Shown: positions 1 to 8,495, counted from the first letter of the stretch. The stretch: DNA of 64,000 bases from CAIYZT01 sp031385445 (GCA_031385445.1 JANNBM010000047.1:21070-85069), one strand, 5' to 3'. Translations and numbers: made by a program. Notes: generated by a model from the letters alone, not told the origin.

Positions 1-57
1 GAGCCGCCAGAACCTCAGGGTCAGGTCGTCTCGCTCGCCAAATTTCGCAAGCCCTGA
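1..57 (+). CDS. C-terminal tail of a probable SspB-like ClpXP adaptor (partial)
   Basis: Frame 1 is open from the window edge to a TGA at 55-57 and gives an 18-residue tail ending in VVSLAKFRKP. Alphaproteobacterial SspB-family ClpXP adaptors commonly end in a VVSLDAFRK-like sequence (the ClpX-binding tail), and such genes are often found near fumC in Rhodobacterales, which lies just downstream here. The stop falls three bases before the next ATG, as in a tightly packed gene pair. Only the tail is visible, so the assignment rests on a short motif and on context. Confidence 0.45.
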   Translation, partial: EPPEPQGQVVSLAKFRKP

Positions 58-59
58 CC

Positions 60-623
60 ATGGCCGCAGGCACTCTTTTGTTTTTGCGCCGGTTGATCAA
101 CAACCCAACGCAGGTTTCCGCCATCGCGCCCTCGTCGGTCTGGCTTTCCCGCGCCATGGCCGAAGGCATCACGCCCGGAACCGGGCGTGTCGTTGAATTT
201 GGTCCCGGCACCGGGGTTCTGACCGACGGTATTCTGGCCGCCGGTCTGCCGCCCGCCAATCTGACCTGTTTTGAGCTGGACCCGGCCTTTGTGCGCCATC
301 TCAAGGCCCGCCTGCCGGGCGTCACCATTGTGCAAACAGGCGCCGATACCGCCCCCGATCACGTCGCGCCCGGCGTTGCGCGCGTTGTGTCTGGCCTGCC
401 GCTTTTGTCGATGCCCCGCCCCGTGCGCGAGGCGATTGTGGCCGCGGCGTTCAAAATTCTGGCCCCCGGCGGCATATATGTGCAGTTTTCTTATGGCCCG
501 AACCCGGCGCTGGACACCGATCAGTTGTCCGCGCTGGGATTGAAAGTGACCAAGGGCAAGAAGGTCTGGCTGAACCTGCCCCCGGCCCGCGTGTTTTACT
601 ATTCCCGCGTGAAAGAGGGCTAA
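60..623 (+). CDS. PmtA-like SAM-dependent methyltransferase (phospholipid N-methyltransferase family)
   Basis: A 187-residue class I methyltransferase. The glycine-rich SAM-binding motif I is EFGPGTGVLTDGIL at about residues 46-59, followed by an acidic FELDP at about 70-75. The N-terminal FLRRLINNPTQVSAIAPSS resembles the membrane-contacting start of bacterial PmtA and related rRNA-dimethylase-like enzymes. PmtA methylates phosphatidylethanolamine towards phosphatidylcholine at the inner face of the cytoplasmic membrane. The ATG at 60 follows the preceding stop by two bases, so it is probably translated together with the upstream gene. The protein is close to the usual PmtA length (about 190-200 residues), but the substrate cannot be read from sequence; related proteins are annotated only as rRNA adenine dimethyltransferase-like. 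Confidence 0.7.
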   Translation: MAAGTLLFLRRLINNPTQVSAIAPSSVWLSRAMAEGITPGTGRVVEFGPGTGVLTDGILAAGLPPANLTCFELDPAFVRHLKARLPGVTIVQTGADTAPDHVAPGVARVVSGLPLLSMPRPVREAIVAAAFKILAPGGIYVQFSYGPNPALDTDQLSALGLKVTKGKKVWLNLPPARVFYYSRVKEG

Positions 624-715
624 GCTTTCGGTATACTGCCGTATACCGATTGAAATCTTCACCTTTGGCCGCTAAAAACCGCATCACGCCCCAAAAAGCC
701 CGAAGGAGCCCGCCG

Positions 716-2110
716 ATGACCGCTTTTCGCATAGAAACCGACAGCTTTGGTCCGTTGGAGGTGCCTTCGGACAAATACTGGGGCGCGCAAACGCAGCGTT
801 CGATCATCAATTTCCCGATCGGGTGGGAGCGTCAGCCGGTTCCGATCATCCGCGCTTTGGGCGTGATCAAACAGGCCTGCGCGCGGGTCAACATCGCCCA
901 AGGCGACATGGACAGCGCCTTGGGCGAGGTGATCGCCGCCGCCGCTGACGAGGTGATCCGCGGCAAACTCGACGATAATTTTCCGCTGGTCGTCTGGCAA
1001 ACAGGCTCGGGCACCCAGTCAAACATGAACGCAAATGAGGTGATTTCGAACCGCGCCATCGAAATGCTGGGCGGGGTCATGGGCAGCAAAAAGCCGGTCC
1101 ATCCCAATGATCATGTGAACATGGGCCAATCGTCGAACGACACTTTTCCCACCGCCATGCACGTCGCCATCGGCATGATGGCGCGCGATATTCTGCTGCC
1201 GGGGTTGGAAAAACTGCATATCGCGCTGGCGGCAAAGTCTGAAGAGTTCAAGCATATCATAAAGATAGGCCGCACTCATACGCAGGATGCCACGCCGCTG
1301 ACCTTGGGTCAGGAATTTGGCGGTTATGCCAAGCAGGTTGAAAAAGGCATCGCGCGGGTCGCCATGTGCCTGCCCGATATTTACGAGCTGGCCCAAGGCG
1401 GCACGGCGGTTGGCACCGGGCTGAACACCCGCGTCGGCTGGGACACGCGGGTTGCGGCGGCGATTGCCGAGATCACCGCCCTGCCCTTCGTGACCGCGCC
1501 AAACAAGTTCGAGGCGCTTGCCGCCCATGACGCCATGGTCATGTTCTCGGGCGCGCTGAAAACCGTCGCCGCCTCGCTGTTCAAAATCGCCAACGACCTG
1601 CGCCTGCTCGGCTCTGGTCCGCGTTCGGGTCTGGGCGAGTTGATCTTGCCGGAAAACGAACCCGGCTCGTCGATCATGCCGGGCAAGGTGAACCCGACGC
1701 AGGCCGAGGCGCTGACCATGGTGTGCGCCCATGTCATGGGCAACGACGCCGCCGTCGGCTTTGCCGGCTCGCAGGGGCATTTCGAGTTGAACGTTTACAA
1801 CCCGATGATGGCCTATAACGTGTTGCAATCCATGCAGCTTTTGGGCGACGCGGCCGGCTCGTTCACCGACAATATGGTGGTGGGCACGCAGGCGAATGTG
1901 GCGCGGATTGACAAGCTGATGAAGGAAAGCCTGATGCTGGTCACAGCTTTGGCCCCGACCATCGGCTATGACAATGCCACCAAAGTCGCCAAAACCGCCC
2001 ATAAAAACGGCACCACATTGCGCGAAGAGGCGATCGCTTTGGGCTTTGTCGATGGCGAAACCTTTGACCGGGTCGTGCGCCCCGAGGACATGATCAGCCC
2101 AAAGGGATAA
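716..2110 (+). CDS. fumC: Fumarate hydratase, class II
   Basis: A 464-residue cytosolic, iron-independent fumarase that interconverts fumarate and L-malate in the TCA cycle. The opening FRIETDSFGPLEVPSDKYWG, the substrate-site stretch GSGTQSNMNANEVISNRA and the fumarase/aspartase signature GSSIMPGKVNP (about residues 316-326) are all intact, and length matches the family. The frame is open back to 650, but the ATG at 716 is chosen because AAGGAG lies at 703-708 and the protein then begins MTAFRIETDSFG as in homologues. It is followed after one base by a DUF4169 gene, so the two are probably co-transcribed. I see no regulatory element in the short upstream gap. Confidence 0.97.
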   Translation: MTAFRIETDSFGPLEVPSDKYWGAQTQRSIINFPIGWERQPVPIIRALGVIKQACARVNIAQGDMDSALGEVIAAAADEVIRGKLDDNFPLVVWQTGSGTQSNMNANEVISNRAIEMLGGVMGSKKPVHPNDHVNMGQSSNDTFPTAMHVAIGMMARDILLPGLEKLHIALAAKSEEFKHIIKIGRTHTQDATPLTLGQEFGGYAKQVEKGIARVAMCLPDIYELAQGGTAVGTGLNTRVGWDTRVAAAIAEITALPFVTAPNKFEALAAHDAMVMFSGALKTVAASLFKIANDLRLLGSGPRSGLGELILPENEPGSSIMPGKVNPTQAEALTMVCAHVMGNDAAVGFAGSQGHFELNVYNPMMAYNVLQSMQLLGDAAGSFTDNMVVGTQANVARIDKLMKESLMLVTALAPTIGYDNATKVAKTAHKNGTTLREEAIALGFVDGETFDRVVRPEDMISPKG

Positions 2111-2111
2111 G

Positions 2112-2291
2112 ATGGCCAAGATCATCAACCTGCGCGGCGCGAAAAAAGCCAGGGTCCGGGCTGAAATCCGCGCGAAGGCCGATGAAAACGCGGTGAAATT
2201 CGGGCGGACGGTAGGGCAAAAACGGCGCGAGGCGCAGGATGCGGCCCGCGCTCAATCGGCGCTTGATGGCCACGAGCGGGGCCAGACTTGA
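2112..2291 (+). CDS. DUF4169 family small basic protein
   Basis: A 59-residue, lysine/arginine-rich, probably helical protein beginning MAKIINLRGAKKARVR. It starts one base after the fumC stop and ends shortly before the ribbon-helix-helix gene, a fumC-DUF4169-RHH order I recognise from other Rhodobacterales. The start sequence and composition fit DUF4169, a family of unknown function. It has no signal peptide or membrane segment. A link to fumarase expression or assembly is only suggested by position. Confidence 0.8.
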   Translation: MAKIINLRGAKKARVRAEIRAKADENAVKFGRTVGQKRREAQDAARAQSALDGHERGQT

Positions 2292-2322
2292 CCGCAGCCC
2301 CACAAAAGGCCAGCCTGCCCCG

Positions 2323-2541
2323 ATGTCCGCGCGCCCCGTCAAACACAGCCTTACCCTTCGCGGCCACCGCACTTCGGTGTCGATGGAGGATGCCTTCTGG
2401 CAGGCCTTTCGCGCCGCCGCGCACCTTCGCGGCCTGACGCTGAACGCGCTTGCCACCGAAATTGATGCCGGTCGGGACAGCGATGTTGGCCTGGCCTCGG
2501 CGATCCGGGTCTATTTGCTGCACATCGCTCAGGCGAAATAG
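2323..2541 (+). CDS. Ribbon-helix-helix domain protein (RHH_4 type)
   Basis: A 72-residue protein, MSARPVKHSLTLRGHRTSVS onwards, with the beta-strand HRTSVSMEDAFW followed by two helices (AFRAAAHLRGLTLNALATEID), the pattern of the RHH_4 family found in alphaproteobacteria. Such proteins may bind DNA as dimers, but no target is known. The frame is open from 2239; the ATG at 2323 is preferred because upstream residues overlap the DUF4169 gene and do not look conserved, although the ribosome-binding site is weak. The gene overlaps the end of the opposing gene at 2529 by 13 bases. Confidence 0.75.
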   Translation: MSARPVKHSLTLRGHRTSVSMEDAFWQAFRAAAHLRGLTLNALATEIDAGRDSDVGLASAIRVYLLHIAQAK

Positions 2542-3074
2542 CGCGCCGCCGGCAAAACCCCTGCCAATCGCCCGGCAGCGGCCCATTCGCCCTCCCACGG
2601 GGCATCCGCGATCAGCAGCACCCGGTCGCCCGGAACCCGGCCCAAAGCCAGCCGCAACGCCTGCACCTGATCGCGAAACGGGGCATAGGGCAGCGGCGCG
2701 GCAAAGGCCCCGCTCAGGTGCGCGCCGTTTTCCGCCAAGATCAAATCGGGCGGCAGCCCTTGGGCCAGGGCGATCCGCCCGCAGCCTGTGATCTGCAAAA
2801 TCTGCTGCGCCTCCCGCAGTGGGATTGCGCCAGAAGGCATGACTTTCAACGCGTTAGACGAAAACAAAAACGCCACCAGATCATGCCCCGTCGTGGCCCG
2901 CACCCCGGCATAGGTCTTGCAGTCCAGCCCCAACTCCTTGGCCCGGCGCACCCGCATGCGCACCACTTCGATCGGCAGAACCGGCAAAAGCCGCTGCCGC
3001 GCGGCGGCCCAGCAATGCCTGCGCCACCCAAGCCCCGCCATTTGCGGCCCGCGATTATGCCCGATCCCTGACAT
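2529..3074 (-). CDS. Conserved hypothetical protein with GIGHNRGP start motif
   Basis: A 181-residue protein whose chosen start gives MSGIGHNRGP, an N-terminal motif shared by many alphaproteobacterial hypothetical proteins. An upstream ATG at 3104 would add ten residues not matching that motif. The central part (LPIEVVRMRVRRAKELGLDCKTYAGVRATTGHDLVAFLFSSNAL) is moderately conserved-looking; the second half has a Rossmann-like hydrophobic strand GDRVLLIADAPWEG near the end. No signal peptide or membrane segment is visible. It is convergent with the RHH gene and divergent from the capsule operon. Function is unknown to me. Confidence 0.65.
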   Translation of the reverse strand: MSGIGHNRGPQMAGLGWRRHCWAAARQRLLPVLPIEVVRMRVRRAKELGLDCKTYAGVRATTGHDLVAFLFSSNALKVMPSGAIPLREAQQILQITGCGRIALAQGLPPDLILAENGAHLSGAFAAPLPYAPFRDQVQALRLALGRVPGDRVLLIADAPWEGEWAAAGRLAGVLPAARYFA

Positions 3075-3143
3075 GCCATTCGCCTTTTGCAGCCATCTCG
3101 ACACAATGCCCGCCCCGTTTCAAGCCCCTCTGCCGCCGCAAAA

Positions 3144-3172
3144 TTGCCCTTCTTAACGCTTATCCGTTATAG
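3144..3172 (+). promoter_or_regulatory. Possible sigma-70-type promoter of the capsule genes
   Basis: TTGCCC at 3144-3149 and TTATAG at 3167-3172 are separated by 17 bases in the AT-rich gap between the divergent hypothetical gene and kpsS. Neither box is perfect, so this is a candidate only. It would give a leader of about 35 bases that includes the hairpin at 3177-3198. Confidence 0.35.
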
Positions 3173-3176
3173 CGGT

Positions 3177-3198
3177 CCAAGGGGCGCCGTGCCCTTGG
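3177..3198 (+). promoter_or_regulatory. Hairpin just upstream of the kpsS start
   Basis: CCAAGGG at 3177-3183 can pair with CCCTTGG at 3192-3198 around an 8-base loop. It ends about 18 bases before the start codon, between the candidate promoter and the ribosome-binding region, so it would form in the 5' leader. There is no T-run, so it is not an obvious terminator. A regulatory role is inferred from position only. Confidence 0.35.
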
Positions 3199-3216
3199 TC
3201 GAATCCGGGGATTTTG

Positions 3217-4503
3217 GTGCCATACCGCCAACGCCACTTCTTGTTTCTGCAAGGCCCCCACGGGCCTTTCTTTTCCCGCTTGGGCAAGATGATGGCCCAA
3301 GCGGGGGCAAGCGTTTGGCGCGTCGGCTTTAACCGCGGCGACCGCGCGTTCTGGCGCGATTCAGACACCTTTATCCCCTTTCGGGCGCCGATTTCCGACT
3401 GGCCGCAGGCCCTGTCGGACATCCTGACCGACAAGGCGATCACCGATATCGTGCTATACGGTGACACGCGGCCGATCCATGCGATTGCAGTGCAGATCGC
3501 CAAAGAGCGCGGCATTTTGGTTCATGTGTTCGAAGAAGGCTACCTTCGCCCTTTCTGGATCACCTATGAGCGCGGCGGTTCCAATGGCCATTCGCGGCTG
3601 ATGCAGATGAGTGTTCCGCAAATGCAGGCGGACCTCGCCCGTTCCCAGATGGAGCTGCCCGATGCCCCTGCCCGCTGGGGCGACATGCGCGAGCATATGT
3701 TCTGGGGCGCACTTTATCATTGGTTCGTGCTGGCCGGCTTTTGGGATTACCGCAATTACAAACCCCACCGGCGTCAGACTGTATTTCAGGAATTTCTGTT
3801 ATATGCCAAACGCTTGGTCCTAATGCCGCTGCACCGGCTGGAACGCACGCTCGCCACCCTGCGCATCAAATTCGGCGGCTTTCCCTATCATCTGGTGATC
3901 TTGCAGCTGGAACACGATGCCAGCTTTCAGAAACATTCGCCGTTTTCCACCATGACCGAATTTCTGGCGTTGGTGACCGAAGGCTTCGCGAAGGGGGCGC
4001 CGCAGCATCATCATCTGGTGTTCAAGGCGCATCCGTTGGAAGACGGCCGCGTCGGTGTGAAACGCGCCATTCGCGATCTTGCCAAAGCGAACGGCGTGCT
4101 GTCCCGCGTGCATTTCGTGCGCGGCGGCAAACTGGCGCAGCTGCTTAATCACGCCCGCTCTACAATCACGGTCAATTCCACCGCCGCAGAACAAGCGCTT
4201 TGGCGCGGTTTGCCGCTAAAAATCTTTGGCGCGGCGGTGTATGGCAAGCCAGAGTTTGTCTCGGCCCAGGCCCTTCCCGATTTTTTTGCCCATCCAACCC
4301 GCCCCGACAGCCGCGCTTACCGCGATTACCGCCACTATCTTCTGGAAACCAGCCAGATTCCCGGCGGCTTTTATTCCGCCAAGGGCCGCCGTGCATTGCT
4401 GCGCCAGGTGGTCGATATGATGCTGCAACGCGAAGATCCTTATGATGCCCTCGCCTTTGGCAAAGCGGCACCAAGGCAACAGTTGCGCATCGTCACCGAG
4501 TGA
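3217..4503 (+). CDS. kpsS: Capsule polysaccharide biosynthesis protein, KpsS-like Kdo transferase
   Basis: A 428-residue protein of the Capsule_synth family. The start HFLFLQGPHGPFFSRLGKMM is the usual KpsS opening, and later segments (HLVFKAHPLEDGR, then STITVNSTAAEQALWRGLPLKIFG) match the family's C-terminal nucleotide-sugar-binding half. KpsS adds the first beta-Kdo residue to the lyso-phosphatidylglycerol anchor of group 2 capsules in the cytoplasm; KpsC then extends the linker. The GTG at 3217 is chosen after a GGGG at 3207-3210; a TTG directly before it (3214) is equally possible. It is followed by the export lipoprotein and kpsC on the same strand. It is somewhat longer than the E. coli protein (about 390 residues). 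Confidence 0.88.
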   Translation: MPYRQRHFLFLQGPHGPFFSRLGKMMAQAGASVWRVGFNRGDRAFWRDSDTFIPFRAPISDWPQALSDILTDKAITDIVLYGDTRPIHAIAVQIAKERGILVHVFEEGYLRPFWITYERGGSNGHSRLMQMSVPQMQADLARSQMELPDAPARWGDMREHMFWGALYHWFVLAGFWDYRNYKPHRRQTVFQEFLLYAKRLVLMPLHRLERTLATLRIKFGGFPYHLVILQLEHDASFQKHSPFSTMTEFLALVTEGFAKGAPQHHHLVFKAHPLEDGRVGVKRAIRDLAKANGVLSRVHFVRGGKLAQLLNHARSTITVNSTAAEQALWRGLPLKIFGAAVYGKPEFVSAQALPDFFAHPTRPDSRAYRDYRHYLLETSQIPGGFYSAKGRRALLRQVVDMMLQREDPYDALAFGKAAPRQQLRIVTE

Positions 4504-4603
4504 TCTGAACGCTTCGTGGCTTTCCCGCTGGCAATTTATTCCATCATTCTGTAGGGTTGCCTTCAAAACTTGAGGTAAAACTCCAATTCAAGGAGCCCGG
4601 GCA

Positions 4604-5740
4604 GTGAAACTTACCAAAAATTACGGGGCGAAAGCCCTTCTTCTGGTTGCGCTGAGCGTCAGCGTGGCGTCGTGCGGCTTGCCAAGATCGGGGCCGAACA
4701 AGAGCGAAATCTTCAAGGGCTCGGTGCTCGAAGAGGGGGATGCCTTCATCATCACCGTCAACGCGAGCGTGACGCGCGCGACCTCGGTGATCCCCGCGCT
4801 GGCCTTCAGCTCTGACTTTCAGAACGCTGGCATCATCGGGTCTGACATTATTTCGGCCGGCGATACGCTGGGCCTGACGGTGTTTGAAAACGTCAAGGAT
4901 GATCCGCTTCTGGGCAATACCGGGCAAAGGGTGTCCTCGCTTGCCGAACTGCAGGTGGATGGTCAGGGGTATATTTTCGTGCCCTATGCCGGGCGGATCA
5001 AGGCCGCGGGCCAAACGCCCGAGGGTCTGCGCAATGCCATCACCCGCAAACTGGATACCCAAACCCCCGATCCGCAGGTTCTGGTGCAGCGGCTTGCAGG
5101 CGACGGATCGACCGTGACCATTTCCGGCGCCAGCGGCGCGCAGGGCATCTTTCCGATCGAACGGCCGACGCGCACCTTGTCGGGCATGATTGCAAGCGCG
5201 GGCGGCGCGACGGTGCCGACCGCAACGGCGATCATTCGCGTCACGCGGGGCACCAAAACCGGTCAAGTCTGGCTCGAGGATCTTTATGCCAATCCGGCCA
5301 TGGATATCGCGCTGCGCCCGAATGACAAGATCGTGATAGAAGAGGATGCACGCAATTTCGTGGCCCTGGGCGCCACCGGTTCGCAAAGCCTTGTGCCCTT
5401 TGAAACGCAGTCCCTTTCGGCAATCGAAGCGATTGCGATTGTGGGCGGCCTCAACTCCTCGCTTGCCGATCCGACCGGGGTTTTTGTGTTCCGCAACGAG
5501 CCTGCCGACATTGCCAATGCGGTGCTTGGCCGGACCGACCTGATCGGGGATCAACGGTTTGCCTATGTGCTGGACTTGACCCAGCCCACCGGCATGTTCG
5601 AGGCCCGCGATTTTCTGATCCGCGACGGCGACACGGTTTATGTTACCGAAGCGCCGTTCGTCCAATGGAACAAGACGCTGTCCGCCATCACCGGCTCCAC
5701 GGCGGCGGCCAATAATTTGGCGACAGCCACGGGTCTGTAA
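4604..5740 (+). CDS. Outer-membrane polysaccharide export lipoprotein (Wza/KpsD family)
   Basis: A 378-residue periplasmic/outer-membrane export protein. The N-terminus has a lipoprotein signal with the lipobox VASC (Cys24). A Poly_export domain follows (about residues 80-160, SAGDTLGLTVFENV to NAITRKL), then soluble SLBB-like repeats (VTISGASGAQG, FVALGATGSQS). Such proteins form the outer-membrane exit channel for capsule or exopolysaccharide. The start is GTG at 4604 with AAGGAG at 4590-4595 in front. There is a 100-base gap after kpsS and only three bases before kpsC, placing it in the capsule operon. The C-terminal region lacks an obvious Wza-type helix; whether it is closer to KpsD or Wza is not certain. 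Confidence 0.88.
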   Translation: MKLTKNYGAKALLLVALSVSVASCGLPRSGPNKSEIFKGSVLEEGDAFIITVNASVTRATSVIPALAFSSDFQNAGIIGSDIISAGDTLGLTVFENVKDDPLLGNTGQRVSSLAELQVDGQGYIFVPYAGRIKAAGQTPEGLRNAITRKLDTQTPDPQVLVQRLAGDGSTVTISGASGAQGIFPIERPTRTLSGMIASAGGATVPTATAIIRVTRGTKTGQVWLEDLYANPAMDIALRPNDKIVIEEDARNFVALGATGSQSLVPFETQSLSAIEAIAIVGGLNSSLADPTGVFVFRNEPADIANAVLGRTDLIGDQRFAYVLDLTQPTGMFEARDFLIRDGDTVYVTEAPFVQWNKTLSAITGSTAAANNLATATGL

Positions 5741-5743
5741 CCC

Positions 5744-7804
5744 TTGGCCAGTGCCGATCCCATCGCAGGCGCCGGGGGGCTTCCCCGGCGTTTGTTTTAT
5801 TACAGCGCCGGTTTTCTGCGCGAAAAGCGGCTGCGGCGTATTTTGCAGCTGGCCGGGCACGAACTTTGCCTTGGTCTGCCGGGCCCGCAAGACGGCGTGG
5901 TGGTCTGGGGCCATTCACCCTATGCGTGGCGCGGCGAAAGGATCGCGGCGCGCTACGGCGTTCCTTTGCTGCGGATCGAAGACGCTTTCGTGCGCTCCGT
6001 GCGGCCGGGCCGGATGGGCGATGCGCCGCTGGGATTGCTGATCGACGGCGACGCCGTGCATTACGACGCGGCGCGCATCAGCGGGATCGAGCGCGTACTG
6101 AGCAAAGATGACTTGGACAATTCGAACATTTTAGAGCGGGCAAGGGTCGGAATTGCCAGACTTCGGGCCCTAGACTTGTCTAAATACAATAGTCACGATC
6201 CAAACCTTGCGCCGCCACCTGCGGGATATGTTCTGGTGATTGATCAGACTTTCGGCGATGCCTCCATCCGGCTTGGCGGCGGGTCCACGGCGAGTTTTGC
6301 CGAAATGCTCGCCCTTGCCACCGAAGAAAATCCCGGCCAGCGCATCGTGATCAAGACCCATCCCGAAACGCAGGCCGGTTTGCGGCGGGGGCATTACGCG
6401 GGCGTCGCTTTGCCCCCGAACACCGCGTTTTGCAGCGATCCTGTCTCGCCATGGGCGCTGCTGGACGGCGCGGTTGCGGTTTACACCCATTCCTCGCACA
6501 TGGGGTTTGAGGCGATTATGGCCGGGCACAAACCGCATGTCTTTGGCACGCCGTTTTATGCCGGTTGGGGCCTGACCCAGGACCGCCAGACGATCCCGCG
6601 CCGCGCCCGTCCGCTTAGCCGGGTGCAGCTTTTTGCCGGGGCGATGATCCTTGCGCCGACGTGGTATGATCCGGGCGAAGACCGGCTTTGCAGTTTTGAA
6701 GAGGCGGTCAATCATCTGGAGGCCGAAGTTCGCGCGGCGCGTGAGAACAAATCTGGCTGCGTCGCCTCGGGTATGCGGCTGTGGAAACGCGGTGCGCTGC
6801 AGCGGTTTTATGGCGGACAAAGCCGGATCCGGTTTTGCAAAGATCCGGACCGCGCGCAAAATCTGGCGGCGCGTTTGGGCCGAAAGCACCTGATCTGGGC
6901 CAGCTCTGCGCCGCCTGCAGCGGGGTCGGTGCTGCGGGTCGAAGACGGTTTTTTGCGCTCGCGCGGGCTTGGGGCCAATCTGGTACCGCCCCTGTCGCTG
7001 GTCGCGGATGATTTGGGGATTTACTATGATCCGCGGCAACCAAGCCGCCTTGAAAGCTTGATCTTGGCGCCGCCGCCCCCCGGCGCGCAAGCCCGCACCG
7101 AAGCGCTCCTCGCGCGGATCACCGCCGCGCGGGTTTCAAAGTACAATCTTTCCAACCACATAGCCGATCTGACCGCCCTGCCCCCGGGCCCGCGCATTTT
7201 GGTGCCCGGACAGGTCGAGGATGATGCCTCGATCCGGTTTGGCGCCGGCGATGTGCGCACCAACCGCGATCTTTTGCGCGCTGTGCGGGCTGCAAACCCC
7301 GGCGCTGTGATTGTTTACAAACCCCATCCCGATGTTGAAGCCGGTCTGCGCGCAGGCGCGGTTGATCCGGCGGAGTTGGCGGAACTGTCCGACCATACCG
7401 CCGCGAACGCCGATCCCCTGGCGCTGATCGATGCCGCCGATCAGGTCTGGACCATGACCTCACTTCTGGGATTTGAGGCGCTGCTGCGCGGCAAGCCCGT
7501 CACCTGCCTTGGCGCACCGTTTTATGCCGGTTGGGGCCTGACCCGAGATCTGGGTCCGGTTCCGCCGCGCCGAAAATACGCCGCGGATGGCCATCCCCTG
7601 CCGCGCCCGGCCCTGTGGCAGTTGGCCCATGCCGCGCTGATCGCCTATCCGCGCTATGTCGATCCGAAGACCGGGCGCGCCTGCCCGCCCGAAACCGCCG
7701 TTGCACGCCTTGCCGCCGGACAAATTCCGAAATCCGGCCTTCCCCTGCGGCTGCTGTCAAAGGCGCAAGGGGCGCTTGCCTCTTTTGCCTATCTTTGGCG
7801 TTAA
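5744..7804 (+). CDS. kpsC: Capsule polysaccharide biosynthesis protein, KpsC-like dual Kdo transferase
   Basis: A 686-residue protein built from two homologous Capsule_synth halves. The same motif appears in each: FYAGWGLTQDR at about residue 267 and FYAGWGLTRDL at about 590, each followed by a proline/arginine stretch and a YDP/YVDP. The two halves of characterised KpsC are separate beta-Kdo transferases that build the alternating poly-Kdo linker between lipid and capsule. It starts with TTG at 5744, three bases after the export gene's stop; no better in-frame ATG exists before the conserved RRLFYYSAGFLREKRL. Downstream lies a hairpin terminator. No KpsM/T/E exporter gene is present in the window. 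Confidence 0.9.
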   Translation: MASADPIAGAGGLPRRLFYYSAGFLREKRLRRILQLAGHELCLGLPGPQDGVVVWGHSPYAWRGERIAARYGVPLLRIEDAFVRSVRPGRMGDAPLGLLIDGDAVHYDAARISGIERVLSKDDLDNSNILERARVGIARLRALDLSKYNSHDPNLAPPPAGYVLVIDQTFGDASIRLGGGSTASFAEMLALATEENPGQRIVIKTHPETQAGLRRGHYAGVALPPNTAFCSDPVSPWALLDGAVAVYTHSSHMGFEAIMAGHKPHVFGTPFYAGWGLTQDRQTIPRRARPLSRVQLFAGAMILAPTWYDPGEDRLCSFEEAVNHLEAEVRAARENKSGCVASGMRLWKRGALQRFYGGQSRIRFCKDPDRAQNLAARLGRKHLIWASSAPPAAGSVLRVEDGFLRSRGLGANLVPPLSLVADDLGIYYDPRQPSRLESLILAPPPPGAQARTEALLARITAARVSKYNLSNHIADLTALPPGPRILVPGQVEDDASIRFGAGDVRTNRDLLRAVRAANPGAVIVYKPHPDVEAGLRAGAVDPAELAELSDHTAANADPLALIDAADQVWTMTSLLGFEALLRGKPVTCLGAPFYAGWGLTRDLGPVPPRRKYAADGHPLPRPALWQLAHAALIAYPRYVDPKTGRACPPETAVARLAAGQIPKSGLPLRLLSKAQGALASFAYLWR

Positions 7805-7848
7805 AGCCATTCAGGTTTGCCCCGGGTATAAGAATTCAAACCAAGAGT

Positions 7849-7885
7849 GGTTCAGGTCTGATCGCGCCCCGTCAAAACCTGAACC
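7849..7885. terminator. Hairpin between convergent kpsC and ldtR
   Basis: GGTTCAGGT at 7849-7857 is a perfect inverted match of ACCTGAACC at 7877-7885, with a 19-base loop. It lies between the kpsC stop and the ldtR stop, where a shared bidirectional terminator is expected. Only a short T-run follows on the plus strand. Confidence 0.55.
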
Positions 7886-7886
7886 T

Positions 7887-8384
7887 TTAATAGATATAGC
7901 GGATCTGATCGGTCCAATACCGTTCCATCCGCTTCAGTGACTGGTTCACCGTTTCCATATCATCGGCCGAAACCAGACCCTTGCGGATCAACCCCTCGGC
8001 ATGCTGGCCAAAGAGTTCTGCCAGCAATCCCCGCACCCTGCGGCCCTTTTCCGTGAGCCGCACCCGCACCGAACGCCGATCTATTTCCGAGCGTTGATGG
8101 TGCATATAGTCCAGCTCCACCAGCTTTTTCAAATTGTAGCTCACATTGGAGCCCTGATAATAGCCACGCGATTTCAGCTCGCCCGCCGTCACCTCGTTCT
8201 CGCCGATATTGAACAGCAAAAGCGCCTGAACCGAGTTGATTTCCAGCAGATTGATCCGCTCAAACTCGTCTTTCACGACGTCCAAAAGCAGCCGGTGCAG
8301 CCGTTCGATCATCGCGAGGCTGTCCAGATAGCCGGTTAGAAACGCCTTTTGCGATCCGTCCAGCACGGTCGTATGCATTGTCAT
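7887..8384 (-). CDS. ldtR: LdtR-type MarR-family transcriptional regulator
   Basis: A 165-residue winged-helix regulator. The DNA-binding part carries the LdtR-typical run LEINSVQALLLFNIG, ELKSRGYYQGSNVSYNLKKL and RSEIDRRSVRVRLTEKG. LdtR was described in Liberibacter and Sinorhizobium as a regulator of an L,D-transpeptidase gene and of osmotic tolerance; its orthologues are widespread in alphaproteobacteria. The frame extends to 8459, but the ATG at 8384 is preferred because GGGAGA lies just upstream and homologues start near here. A roughly 110-base AT-rich gap precedes it. No L,D-transpeptidase gene is in the window, so its target lies elsewhere. Confidence 0.82.
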   Translation of the reverse strand: MTMHTTVLDGSQKAFLTGYLDSLAMIERLHRLLLDVVKDEFERINLLEINSVQALLLFNIGENEVTAGELKSRGYYQGSNVSYNLKKLVELDYMHHQRSEIDRRSVRVRLTEKGRRVRGLLAELFGQHAEGLIRKGLVSADDMETVNQSLKRMERYWTDQIRYIY

Positions 8385-8495
8385 AATTGTCTCTCCCAGA
8401 GGCAGAAGTCTGGGGTCTAGAATCGGTACAAAACGCAAACATCGCGTAAATCGAACCACGAATTTTCGACTTTTTTTGCACCAATCGGCAGAAAA

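Noticed and set aside
1019..2128. A 369-residue open frame antisense to fumC
   Set aside because: Mirror of the fumC reading frame; composition is biased and no motif is present.
4544..5914. A 456-residue open frame antisense to the export lipoprotein and kpsC
   Set aside because: Covers real genes on the other strand; histidine/arginine-rich shadow protein with no domain.
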